DNA of 48,828 nucleotides. Origin: CAZGOM01 sp964542875. GTDB lineage: Bacteria > Planctomycetota > Phycisphaerae > Phycisphaerales > Phycisphaeraceae. A program made the translations under genes and the position numbers. Under the pieces are notes generated by a model. The model searched no databases. It was not told the origin of the DNA and saw nothing but the letters and a program-made list of their open reading frames with translations. Where the stretch lies: positions 1 to 48,828 of the forward strand of contig CAZIWA010000028.1 in the NCBI GenBank assembly GCA_964542875.1, read 5' to 3'. Positions 32,801 through 40,235 of the stretch are shown piece after piece. Each line of letters starts with the position of its first letter. Within the stretch, counting starts at the first letter, position 1.

Positions 32801-35448
32801 GTGGTGGCAAGGAGGGACATGGCCAGCCACATGGAGGCCCAAAGCGCCCATAGCGCCGGAGTGGGCGGGGTGGTGCCCCAGAGGTTCGTGCTTTCGGGGA
32901 TGAAGGCAGCGCGGAAGAGGAAGGTACACATGACACCCATGAGGATTTGGGAGAGGCCGCCGAGGATGTTGGCCAGGATGTAGAGCCATGCGCCTTGGCG
33001 GTAGTGGAGCTGGTCAGGGTCTTGGTCAGGGGTGAGGGCGCGGGGGGTGATGGGGTCTGTGGCGATGGTCCAGGCGGCTCCTCCCAGCAGAGAAAGGACG
33101 GGGAGGTAGTTGGTGAGAATCCAGGTGAAGAGGCCCAGGTCTGCGTGAGTTTTGGTGAGCAGGTCGGGCATGCAGGTGAGCCGTGCGAAGGCCATCAGTG
33201 CGATGGGCGCGGCCAGGCCATGGAGGAGGGGGATCTTAAAGTGCCGGGCAAGGATGGCCATGACCAGCACCTGCGCGGCCCATGCGGGGGCGATCCAGTT
33301 TTCAAACCAGAGGGGCGCGATGGCCAGGGCAAATGCGGAACTGGCGACGAGGTATGTGGCCAGCACGAGTGTCTTTTTGCGTGAGGGGGCTTCAAGGGCT
33401 TGGACGAGCGCTGCGGCACCGGCGTAGACAACAGTGCCCAGCACGGCGACCCAGGGCATGAGGCCGTGGAGGTGAAGCACGTCCTGGAAGTAATAGCCAA
33501 GGCCGGCAAAGACCGCGCCGGCGAGGGCCGAGAGCCCGGCAAAACGGGCCGGGTGCGGGCCCTTGATGGCTGCGAACATACCGCCGAGGACAAACACCGC
33601 AGAGAGGCCGGCAAGGATGATATTGGGCGCAATGTGGGCGGCGGTCGCCTGGGCCAAAGCGGGCTGGCGCATCCATTGGAAGAAAAGGAAGGAGGTGGCT
33701 GCAAGCCCGAAGCAGGGGAAGAGGCTGTAGCCTTCCTTTAAACGCCCCAGAAGGATCAAGGCCAGGGAGACGATGCCCAGGTAGCTCCAATCGGTGACCT
33801 GGAAGTCGCCCAGGGCGACACGGGTGGAGAGCATGAGCAGGCCCAGGGCGACGGCGACGAGGCCCATGCCGCGATAGGCCCAGTGGCGCGGGTCTTTGTT
33901 GGACTCGGGCGCGGATTCGCTGGGCTTGGCGCGGTCGAGCACGAGGGAGAACTGCACGCCGGTGGAGATCAAAAGCAGCGCGATGGGGAGGCCTTGAGCG
34001 CCGATTTTGCCCACAAAGAGCATGATGCCGGCCCAGCACATGGTGGCCAGAAGGGTGAGGGCGGCAAGGGGCATCCAGCCGCGTTTGCGGATGACCAGGA
34101 CCAGGCCGGTCTGGAGGAACATGAGGTAGAGGGCGAGGGCGACGGGCTTGGGTTCGCCGGTGTTTAAGAGGGCTGGGGTGACGTATCCGCCCAGCAGGCC
34201 CAGGACGGCGACGAGCATGCCGTGGCGGAGGGAGAGGCCGACGGCGCCCAGGGCGATGCCGGCGAGGAGGATGAAGGCGACGGGCTTGGAGATGTAGGTG
34301 TAGTGGAGGGTGCCGGCGAGGACGACGGCGAAGAGGGTGGTGAGGCCGGCGCCGACGACGGTGGCGGCGATCCGCTGATAGTTTGCGCGTAGGTATTGGC
34401 CGACGCCGATGCCTGTGAAGCCGATGGCTGCGCCAAGGACGAGGCGGGACCATTCAGGGAAGACGCTGCGGTCGTTGAGGTACTTCATCAACAGGATGCC
34501 TGCCAATGAGAGGACGATGCCTGCGATCCAGACGAAGAGCCGCATGGTGAGGAGGCTTTCGAGGGTGATCGGGGGGCGCTTGGGTTGTTCGGGTTGTGCG
34601 GGTGCTGGGGCGGGCGCGGGAGTCGGGATAGGCATGGGTTGGGGGTGTGGGGCGGCTTTGGCCGCTGCGGGTTCCAAGGGGAGGGATTGGGGTTTTGGTG
34701 TCGGCGTGGGAATAGGAATGGGTTTGATTGCAGGTTGTACGGGGACGGGGGGTGTGGGGTCGATGGTCGGTGCGGGCTTGGGTGTGGCTGGGGGAGCCGG
34801 TTGGGCAGGGGGCACCGCTGGGATGGGTGATGCGGGTTCAATGGCTGGCGTGGGTTTGGGGGCGACGGGGATGACGGGGGTGGGTTCGACGGCGGGGGCC
34901 GGGGGCTGAGCGGCGGGTGGTACGGGAGTGGGTTTGGGATGCTCCGGCGGTGTGCTGATGGCCTTGATGGGCTGGGGCGGCAGGCTCTGGGCGTGGGGTT
35001 GCTGGACTGGTTTGGGATTGGGAGCGGTGGGCTCGGGTTTGGGTTCCGGTGTCTGGGGGGTGGGGTGTTTGAATTCCAGCGGAGGCCTGGGGGTGATCTG
35101 GAAGGGGGGCTTGGCGGGCGCAGGGGTGGGTGAGGCTTGTGGGGCCTGGGGTTTCAGGTCGAGAACGTCATTGATGTCGTCATCAAGCACGGTGGCTTTG
35201 CCAGCGGTGTTTAAGCGCATTTTGAGGATTTCGAAGCTGGCTTCCAGCGAGGCAATTCGGGTTTCCAGCCGACTGACGTAATTGCGCAGGGAGAGCAATT
35301 CTTGCGCCTGAGGGGCGGCAGTGTGGGGGTCGGGCATGGGGCGCGGCGCGGGCGGGTTACTGGCGGCCCTGGTGAGCAGGTGGTGCAGGAAGACGCCCAC
35401 GGCAATGATCATGATGATGCCGATGAAGATGCTTGCGCAGATGTCCAT
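29854..35448 (-). CDS. Giant DUF2339 polytopic membrane protein with internal tandem repeats
   Basis: A 1864-residue integral membrane protein, about twice the usual DUF2339 length (roughly 800-1000). It has an N-terminal helix (residues 5-25), a coiled coil (RNYVSRLETRIASLEASFEI), a long Pro/Ala-rich linker to about residue 290, and then dozens of hydrophobic helices. From about 985 to 1625 the sequence is a tandem array with a 126-127-residue period; centres near 1112, 1239, 1365 and 1492 each carry variants of RHGFHPENMGAG, LTEAGTYT and ILYAYGLPA. Function is unknown; it is probably one gene product, as no frame break is seen. A perfect 20-bp palindrome lies 38 bp upstream of the start. 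Confidence 0.85.
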   Translation of the reverse strand: MDICASIFIGIIMIIAVGVFLHHLLTRAASNPPAPRPMPDPHTAAPQAQELLSLRNYVSRLETRIASLEASFEILKMRLNTAGKATVLDDDINDVLDLKPQAPQASPTPAPAKPPFQITPRPPLEFKHPTPQTPEPKPEPTAPNPKPVQQPHAQSLPPQPIKAISTPPEHPKPTPVPPAAQPPAPAVEPTPVIPVAPKPTPAIEPASPIPAVPPAQPAPPATPKPAPTIDPTPPVPVQPAIKPIPIPTPTPKPQSLPLEPAAAKAAPHPQPMPIPTPAPAPAPAQPEQPKRPPITLESLLTMRLFVWIAGIVLSLAGILLMKYLNDRSVFPEWSRLVLGAAIGFTGIGVGQYLRANYQRIAATVVGAGLTTLFAVVLAGTLHYTYISKPVAFILLAGIALGAVGLSLRHGMLVAVLGLLGGYVTPALLNTGEPKPVALALYLMFLQTGLVLVIRKRGWMPLAALTLLATMCWAGIMLFVGKIGAQGLPIALLLISTGVQFSLVLDRAKPSESAPESNKDPRHWAYRGMGLVAVALGLLMLSTRVALGDFQVTDWSYLGIVSLALILLGRLKEGYSLFPCFGLAATSFLFFQWMRQPALAQATAAHIAPNIILAGLSAVFVLGGMFAAIKGPHPARFAGLSALAGAVFAGLGYYFQDVLHLHGLMPWVAVLGTVVYAGAAALVQALEAPSRKKTLVLATYLVASSAFALAIAPLWFENWIAPAWAAQVLVMAILARHFKIPLLHGLAAPIALMAFARLTCMPDLLTKTHADLGLFTWILTNYLPVLSLLGGAAWTIATDPITPRALTPDQDPDQLHYRQGAWLYILANILGGLSQILMGVMCTFLFRAAFIPESTNLWGTTPPTPALWALWASMWLAMSLLATTLSAHIHWLKNKWLPIFWIALGTLAGAYQATFLSPLLAVNDINLGGTPIANLLLVLYGLPCLTAALAAWGLHKQGHKILHDIAVIAAATMGLLLVMLQVRHGFVGTPLHGHEVTLAQAGAYSMAGLLLAMGVRWLGLAFGWQNSSRITTGYLLVTGLLFCLFQITAANPIIHPEGVSTTPFFNQLLLAYIVPAFVLIIGGKFLSPCSVPARIIGGLILGLGTTFLIRHGFHPENMGAGPMHLTEAGTYTAVGLLLAAGLRQLSIRFDWPKFDLVTGFYLIAVGMGFIALQIFGANPLFSADQVSTRVFANAILYAYGLPAVLLLAGAQFIPPFTQPLRIVGALMLGLAGTLLIRHGFHPENMGAGRLLLTEAGTYTIAGLMLTAALRQLSVRLAWPAFEAVTGVYLVIIALGVLALQTFAANPIFTSGQVSTRIFLNTILYAYVLPAVLLVAGAQFIPPFTHMLRAAGAIFLALGAALLVRHGFQPDSMGTGPLLLTEAGTYSIVGLILAGALRQLSLRLNWSYFHAITIFYLAVTAIGLFILQGGACNPIFNSGQVSTRIFFNAILYAYGLPSLLAISGAQFLPPVARAVRGAGITGLFITAILLVRHAFHPGDMTEPGVMMIEAAAYTITVKVMGVLAMEWGIRKDDEDTAFIAQTFLYVSFAMAVLGQLLFKNPLVSTDSIGTWPIINGLIVLYLIPGALFGVQAWQCVRRGLQGRAKFNALCAVVMAVIFLTLESRWLFHDAGVLTLFQNGKLALDFLEASTYAPLWLTLGCALSWVGMRKVKPALVQSGFIVQSAAVGWVIFALLMLFNPLLTKHSVGALYIANGITAGFLIPAAILIASSTFYQRERRLLQANIAAWTGHVLLFIGYSLTIRQFFQGEFLDALGMGVAERYVYSAGWVLLAVAYLVVGIITGKHRPRYASLAIMIIGVIKVGYDIFLLQDLLRIISLAGLGLGLLVMTFLYQKYVFKAQEEEEDIA
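30952..32131 (-). repeat. Coding tandem repeat inside the DUF2339 gene, ~380-bp period
   Basis: Segments encoding RHGFHPENMGAG-like sequence are centred near 32112, 31732, 31353 and 30971, a spacing of 379-382 bp. The middle two are the most alike at DNA level (GGAAGCCGTGGCGGATGAG in 32.1 and 31.7 kb copies). Weaker copies flank the array near 32490 and 30570. Confidence 0.75.
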
Positions 35449-35486
35449 GAGATGGGGCCCCAGGATGCAGAATTAATTATTCCGTC

Positions 35487-35506
35487 ATTTCTGTTTAAAC
35501 AGAAAT
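35487..35506. promoter_or_regulatory. Perfect 20-bp palindrome upstream of the DUF2339 gene
   Basis: ATTTCTGTTTAAACAGAAAT is fully self-complementary. It lies 39-58 bp upstream of the DUF2339 start, a position suited to an operator or RNA hairpin. A partial repeat AAACAG follows at 35511. No known regulator was matched. Confidence 0.4.
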
Positions 35507-35565
35507 TACAAACAGATCGTATTTGGGGTGCGGCATTGTGTCAAGGGGGGCGGGAGAGGGGTTCG

Positions 35566-35590
35566 GGGGTCTGGGGTCTGGTCAGAAGGG
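35566..35590. repeat. GGTCTGGGGTCTGGTCAGA dispersed repeat, family G, copy 1
   Basis: GGGTCTGGGGTCTGGTCAG recurs at 44177-44213 and, diverged, at 45945-45975. The first two copies are both followed by GAATTAA, so the repeat is longer than the core. Confidence 0.6.
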
Positions 35591-35713
35591 GGAATTAAAA
35601 CTAATGCTAGAACTGCGACACGTACCCAAGGTGAGGTTATTGAGAAGACGAGTGATAGGGCCGCGCTTTCAGCGCTTGCGAAGTAAAAAGAAGAATCAAT
35701 CACGGTGTTTGTA

Positions 35714-35749
35714 CCAGGGCCTACGCGCTCAGAAGCGCTGCGACCCTGG
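35714..35749. repeat. Dispersed palindromic element, family A, copy 2
   Basis: CCAGGGCCTACGCGCT ... AGCGCTGCGACCCTGG, near-identical to 315-349. The sequence to the right (GGCTGTCATAGCGG...) continues the match to 628-672. Confidence 0.6.
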
Positions 35750-35807
35750 CTGTCATAGCGGCGGGCCTTTGGCCCTGAAGAAAATGCGCAGATGAAGAAA
35801 CAGAACT

Positions 35808-35960
35808 CACCCTAACCCTCTCACTACACGCCTTGTGTGTCGTTCGGCGGCTGGCAGAGAATTGAGTTTCGGCCGTAAACCGGGATGTCGGATTACGACG
35901 AAGACGTCTAATCCGACCTACCTCAGAGTTTATGGGCAAAGCGCCCAAAGGGAGAGGGGT
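35808..35960. repeat. Family D palindrome interrupted by a second palindrome
   Basis: CACCCTAACCCTCTC (35808-35822) and AAAGGGAGAGGGGTAAG (35946-35962) are the two halves of the family D hairpin, seen intact at 24071-24106. They are separated here by about 125 bp, within which GTCGGATTA (35887-35895) and TAATCCGAC (35909-35917) form another well-known type of dispersed palindrome. Confidence 0.6.
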
Positions 35961-35984
35961 AAGAAGTGTTCTTGCGTTGTAGCA

Positions 35985-36710
35985 CTAGCGGCCGCGGAGG
36001 TTGGGGTCGGAGTCACCGGAGGTGTCGGAAATGTTGAAAGTGTTGTCGGGCAGGTCGGGGGTTTCGCCTTGAAGGATGGCGAAGATCTGGTCTTCGGAGA
36101 GCGCTTCCTGGCCCTGGATGAAGAGCTCCGCTTCGGTGATGAGCTGCTGGATGGCCAAAGCGTGCTCACGGACCAAGGCGCGTTCCTGAGCGGCGAGGAT
36201 GGTGGGGGCGTTTGTCGGAGGGAGCGGGAACGTGCGGGTGAGCCGGATCTTGTATTGCATGGGCCGAGGCTTGGGGAGGGCCTGCGTGCCGCGGCGGCTG
36301 ATGCCGATGAGCCGGTGCCCCACCACGGGCCGGAGAACCTGCGCGTAGCGCGCGGCGTTGACGTTTTGCAGGCTGCTGAGCCGGCTGCGCAGTTGAGAGG
36401 CTTCCCGGGGCGGATTGACGCCGGTGTGGGTTTGATCGATGGTGGAAGCGGTGCGGATGTAGGCATCAATGGCGGCATCGGGCGCGGCGGGCGTGAGCCG
36501 GGGCGGGGAGCCAGGGGAGTCGACTGAAGCAGGCACATGCGTGCCGGTGTGCCGATGGAGCAGGTGGGCGAGGATGTCGCGCCTGATTTGCCACAGCCAG
36601 CACCACTGATTGACGGGATCGTTGGCGATGAGCGCATCAAGATCCCTGATGCGCGTGCGCCAGCTCTCAATGAGCTCAGGGGTGACGGGTTGTTGAGTGG
36701 CTTTAGCCAT
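35985..36710 (-). CDS. Hypothetical protein
   Basis: No family recognised. The 241-residue product lacks a signal peptide and membrane helices. The N-terminal third is helical and Trp-rich (NQWCWLWQIRRDILAHLLHR), the middle is Pro/Thr-rich (about residues 60-100), and the C-terminal third has charged helices and ends in an Asp/Ser/Gly-rich tail. The ATG at 36710 is preferred to an in-frame GTG at 36722. It is preceded by repeat family C and stands alone. Confidence 0.55.
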   Translation of the reverse strand: MAKATQQPVTPELIESWRTRIRDLDALIANDPVNQWCWLWQIRRDILAHLLHRHTGTHVPASVDSPGSPPRLTPAAPDAAIDAYIRTASTIDQTHTGVNPPREASQLRSRLSSLQNVNAARYAQVLRPVVGHRLIGISRRGTQALPKPRPMQYKIRLTRTFPLPPTNAPTILAAQERALVREHALAIQQLITEAELFIQGQEALSEDQIFAILQGETPDLPDNTFNISDTSGDSDPNLRGR

Positions 36711-36810
36711 GTCAACAATCACTATAAGTCGGACGGAGTGTCAAAGAAATAGCTTTTGGGAGATGGCTATTTATTCGGGTACGCGACGGGCTCTGTGGAG
36801 AGAGGATTCG

Positions 36811-36893
36811 GGGAGATTTGTGACTAAAGAGTGCACTTATTTATGTCGGTGGAGGTGGTGGATCGGGAGCCGGCGGGACGCCGGCGCTCCCGG
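36811..36893. repeat. Dispersed repeat with GCCGGCGGGACGCCGGC palindrome, family C, copy 2
   Basis: GAGATTTGTGACTAAAGAG lead-in and CGGGAGCCGGC...GCCGGCGCTCCCG hairpin (36864-36893), as at 17825-17895. The hairpin abuts the stop of the AlkC/AlkD-like gene and could also end its transcript. Confidence 0.6.
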
Positions 36894-36894
36894 T

Positions 36895-37671
36895 CTATTT
36901 ACTCAAAGAGCGCAGGGCGCGCTTGACGATGTATGCCGTTGCCGGCGTGCGGGATTCCCTGGACCATCGGGAAGTGAGCTGGCGTGCCCATGCGGGTTGG
37001 GTTTTGGAGGCGTCGTTGATCCAGTTGGCGACGGAGTTTTGAACGTAGCGCGCGGGGTCTGCGCGAAGGGGCTCCAGGATGGGGAGGGCGAGGCCGGGGT
37101 CTTGCTTGAGCGGGCCGATGTGTTCGCACCAGACGCCGCGGGGGCGGGTGATTTCAGAGGCGAAGCGGCGGATGTTTTCGTTGTCCGACAAAGCCCATTT
37201 GGCGAGGATGGGGATGGCTTTGTCGAGGTCTTTGGCCAGGTGCGGGCGCAGGGCGATCCATGCGACTTCGCGTACGCCAAAGTGAGGGTCGTCGGCGAAG
37301 TGGGTGAAGGCTTTGATCCGCTGGGCGGTGGTTTTGCCCGGGATGCCGGCCAGGGCGAAGCAGGCCCAGCCGCGGACGGTGTCGGAAGGGTGGGATTTGA
37401 ATCGGTCGGCGGCGTCGGGGCCAAAGAGGCTTAAGAGCGCCGTACCGGCGTGGCGGTTGCGCGCCATGATGGAATTGCCGGAGGCCAGAGGGGCGAGAAG
37501 ATCATCGGAAATGTCGGGCGCGAGGGTGGCGATGAGGGTTTTGTGGTTGACGGCGAGCCACTCGGAGAGGGTGGCGGTTTGGATGAGGCCGGTGCTGAGC
37601 TGGGTGAGGATGTCGGCGGGGATGTCCGCCATGCGGGAGTAGCTTTTGCGTTGTTGCTGGGGGTGGGGCAT
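36895..37671 (-). CDS. HEAT-repeat DNA alkylation repair-like protein (AlkC/AlkD type)
   Basis: A 258-residue helical-repeat protein. The second half reads as successive HEAT-like repeats; RPRGVWCEHIGPLKQDPGL, RYVQNSVANWINDAS (208-222) and the ending TAYIVKRALRSL (245-256) match the conserved C-terminus of AlkC/AlkD glycosylase-like proteins, which excise alkylated bases. The catalytic Trp/Asp set of AlkD cannot be confirmed by eye, so this may be a non-enzymatic relative. The start at 37671 is tentative; the ATG at 37632 is an alternative. No SOS-type site is visible upstream. Confidence 0.6.
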   Translation of the reverse strand: MPHPQQQRKSYSRMADIPADILTQLSTGLIQTATLSEWLAVNHKTLIATLAPDISDDLLAPLASGNSIMARNRHAGTALLSLFGPDAADRFKSHPSDTVRGWACFALAGIPGKTTAQRIKAFTHFADDPHFGVREVAWIALRPHLAKDLDKAIPILAKWALSDNENIRRFASEITRPRGVWCEHIGPLKQDPGLALPILEPLRADPARYVQNSVANWINDASKTQPAWARQLTSRWSRESRTPATAYIVKRALRSLSK

Positions 37672-38027
37672 GGGTGGTGGAGGCGGAATTTTTTTGACTG
37701 GGATTTAGAGGATTGAGGATGATTAAGAGGATAAGAGTTTTTGGATTTGTTGCGATGGGCATTGGTGTTGGGAGATCAAAGCAGGGGCGCCCAATGGGAC
37801 GGAGACAGGTTCTTTCAAGAAGAGTATCTGTCCCCGGAGAATCAATTTGTGGGATGAGGAATTGACGCGGGGGCGCGTTGGGCGCACAATTTTCCTGTTT
37901 TGTTTCCCGGGCCGTGGTGTTTGCGCATGGGGCCGCGCAGGCAGGCGCCACGCCGGGAGGCAACCCTTTACCGGGCACCCAGGCGGGTGCCCACCAAAAA
38001 CGCTGCGCGCCCCGAAATGGAAGTCCA
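37672..38027. other. Intergenic with two dispersed-type hairpins
   Basis: 37796-37835 is an imperfect hairpin GGGAC...AGACAG/CTGTCCCC of the REP-like GGGGACAG type. 37973-37992 is a perfect hairpin GGGCACCC, AGGC, GGGTGCCC. Both lie between divergent genes, and no gene is seen. Confidence 0.5.
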
Positions 38028-39146
38028 ATGAGTCAGGTGCGTTTAGGCGTCATCGGGTGTGGCGGCATGGGCCAGTCACACATGGGTGTGTTTAAGGAAA
38101 ACCCCCGGATCAAGTTCACCGCGGCGAGCGACAGCTTTCAGTCGAACCTGGACAAGGTGGTTTCGACTTACGGCGTGAAGGGCTTTACCGATGGGTATGA
38201 GCTGATCAAGTCCGGTTTGGTGGATGCGGTGCTGGTGGCGACGCCGCATTACTTTCATCCGCCTTATGCGATTGAAGCGATCAAGGCCGGGGTGCATGTG
38301 CTGGTGGAGAAGCCTGTCTCGGTGACGGCCAAGGCCGCGGCCGAGGTGGATGTGGTGGCGCTGGCCAACCCGAAGGTGAAGTATGCGGTGAACTACCAGA
38401 ACCGTTCGCTGGCGCGCTGGGCGAAGGTCCGGCAGATGATCCAGGCTGGGGCGATCGGCAAGATCCTGCGCGTGCACTGGACGATCACCACGTGGTACCG
38501 GACACAGGCTTATTACGATTCAGGCTCGTGGCGTGCGACGTGGGAAGGCGAGGGCGGCGGCGTGCTGCTTAACCAGTGCCCGCACAACCTGGACCTGCTC
38601 TACTGGCTGGTGGGCGCGCCCAAGCGCGTCAACGCCCGGGTGGGGATTTCCAAGTACCACAAGATCCAGGTGGAAGACGAAGTGATCGCCATTTTGGATT
38701 ATGAAAACGGCGCGACGGGCACATTCATCACCACGACTGGCGAAGCGCCCGGCACGGACTACTTTGAAGTGGTGGGCGAGAAGGGCAAGATCACGCTTTC
38801 GCCTCAGACGCTGGGGCCGCTGACGATCGAGTGGATTTCCAACGACTTCTCGGCGACGGAATTCAGCAAGACGACCAAAGCGCCGTGGGGATCGGTGCCC
38901 AACTGCAAGCACGTGATCACGGTGCAGGATACGGGCGGCGGTGTGAAGGCGATGCACGCCAACTTCGTGGCGGCGATCCTGGACGGGGAGCCTTTGATCG
39001 CGCCGGGCATCGAAGGCATCCATTCGGTGGAAATGGCCAACGCGATGATCATGTCCGGCCTGGAAAACAAGGCTATTGATCTTCCGATGGACCGGGAAGC
39101 CTATGAAGTTTTGCTTAAGGAACTGATCGCCAAGTACAAGAAGTAA
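38028..39146 (+). CDS. Gfo/Idh/MocA family oxidoreductase
   Basis: A 372-residue NAD(P)-dependent oxidoreductase. The Rossmann motif GVIGCGGMGQSH occupies residues 7-18, the EKP motif (94-96) holds the catalytic Lys, and GGGVLLNQCPHNLDLL carries the H-containing substrate-side segment. Such enzymes oxidise or isomerise sugars, inositols and uronates; the exact substrate cannot be assigned. No signal peptide is present, unlike many planctomycete paralogues. The ATG at 38028 is chosen; an in-frame open region from 37878 overlaps hairpins. A strong terminator follows. Confidence 0.87.
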   Translation: MSQVRLGVIGCGGMGQSHMGVFKENPRIKFTAASDSFQSNLDKVVSTYGVKGFTDGYELIKSGLVDAVLVATPHYFHPPYAIEAIKAGVHVLVEKPVSVTAKAAAEVDVVALANPKVKYAVNYQNRSLARWAKVRQMIQAGAIGKILRVHWTITTWYRTQAYYDSGSWRATWEGEGGGVLLNQCPHNLDLLYWLVGAPKRVNARVGISKYHKIQVEDEVIAILDYENGATGTFITTTGEAPGTDYFEVVGEKGKITLSPQTLGPLTIEWISNDFSATEFSKTTKAPWGSVPNCKHVITVQDTGGGVKAMHANFVAAILDGEPLIAPGIEGIHSVEMANAMIMSGLENKAIDLPMDREAYEVLLKELIAKYKK

Positions 39147-39167
39147 GGCGAGTTGCAAGATCGATTG

Positions 39168-39208
39168 CAGGCACCCGGCGCGGCAAGCGCCGGGTGCCTG
39201 CTGCTTTT
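39168..39208 (+). terminator. Hairpin terminator of the oxidoreductase gene
   Basis: CAGGCACCCGGCGC, loop GGCAA, GCGCCGGGTGCCTG, with an interrupted T run (CTGCTTTT). Confidence 0.75.
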
Positions 39209-39284
39209 CAGGTCGAACTTAAGGGGCCGGTTTTTCGTAATCTATTGTGCATGTCCCGTTTTTCATTAACCGCAGGGTGACTCC

Positions 39285-40232
39285 ATGAAGCGTTCCTGTC
39301 TCGCATTGATGATCGTTTTGGCGTCTGGTTCGATGGCGTTTGGGCAGGGGGCCGCAACGGCTCCGGCTGCGGAGCCTGCGAAGGCGCAGACCCCTGAGGA
39401 AGCCAAGAAGAAGCTGGATGACCTGAAGGCCAAGGCGGAGGGTGGCGATGTCGACTCCATGGTGTCATACGGGCTGGTGCTGGTGAGCACGCCCAAAAGC
39501 GGGCCGGAGGAAATCAAAGCCGGGGTGGAGTGGCTCAAGAAGGCAGCGGAAAAGGGGAGCCCCGCGGGGATGTACTGCTATGGGCGCGCGCTTTTAGGCG
39601 GCGTGGCGGGCAAGGCCGACCCGGATGCGGGGCTGACGTGGATCGTCAAGGCCGCCAAGGCGGGGGATGGGAAAGCCTGCCTGATGCTGTTTGAACAAAG
39701 CCTGGGGAGCGCGAAGACCCCGCAGCAGATCAACATGACGATGGAACTGGGGCACGCGGCGGTGAAAGCGGGCTCCAAAGAAGCAATGGTGAAGCTTGGG
39801 ATGGTGTACATCAACGGGCAGATCGTGAAGCAGGATGTGCCCAAGGGCATCGCGCTTCTGGAGCAGGCATACAACGCCGGGAGCCCGGTGGCGGCGTCGT
39901 TTCTGGGGCATCTGTATTCGGCGAACGTGGTGGGGGTTACCCCTGATTCAGCCAAGGCGTTTGCCTGGTTTCAAAAAGCCGCAGAACGCAACGACCCGAT
40001 GGGCATTCTTGGGCTGGCTGTGTGCTACGGAACCGGCTCCGGCGTGCAGAAAGACGTGATCAAAGCGGTGGAGCTTTCCAAGCGCAGCGCTGGGATGGGC
40101 CATGCGCCTTCCATGCGGCAGCTTGAAAAAATCTACCGGCAGGGGCTGGGCGTGGAGAAGAACCCCACGGAAGCGGACCTGTGGAAGAAGCGTGCTGAGG
40201 CGGCGGAGAATGCGCCCGGACCGGCGCGGTGA
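39285..40232 (+). CDS. Exported Sel1-repeat (SLR) protein
   Basis: A 315-residue protein with a signal peptide (cleavage likely after AFG, before QGAATA) and about six Sel1-type repeats, for example GSPAGMYCYGRALLGG, GSKEAMVKLGMVYINGQ, GSPVAASFLGHLYSANV and HAPSMRQLEKIYRQGLGVEK. SLR proteins act as protein-protein adaptors, often at the cell surface. A helical, Lys/Glu-rich segment (residues about 37-55) precedes the repeats. The stop is 3 bp from the 3' end of the opposing GntR gene, so it is not in the carbohydrate cluster that follows. Confidence 0.87.
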   Translation: MKRSCLALMIVLASGSMAFGQGAATAPAAEPAKAQTPEEAKKKLDDLKAKAEGGDVDSMVSYGLVLVSTPKSGPEEIKAGVEWLKKAAEKGSPAGMYCYGRALLGGVAGKADPDAGLTWIVKAAKAGDGKACLMLFEQSLGSAKTPQQINMTMELGHAAVKAGSKEAMVKLGMVYINGQIVKQDVPKGIALLEQAYNAGSPVAASFLGHLYSANVVGVTPDSAKAFAWFQKAAERNDPMGILGLAVCYGTGSGVQKDVIKAVELSKRSAGMGHAPSMRQLEKIYRQGLGVEKNPTEADLWKKRAEAAENAPGPAR

Positions 40233-40235
40233 TTT

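Larger units (their letters stand above)
35449..35984. other. Intergenic: operator-like palindrome and a cluster of dispersed repeats
   Basis: From left: a 20-bp palindrome (35487-35506), a GGTCTGGGGTCTGG repeat (35566-35590), family A palindrome (35714-35749), and a split family D palindrome (35808-35960) that contains another palindrome (35884-35920). No gene is seen. Confidence 0.6.

Noticed and set aside
36895..36940. Family C hairpin as a dedicated terminator of the AlkC/AlkD-like gene
   Set aside because: It is a dispersed repeat and has no T run; termination there is possible but not supported enough for a terminator call.
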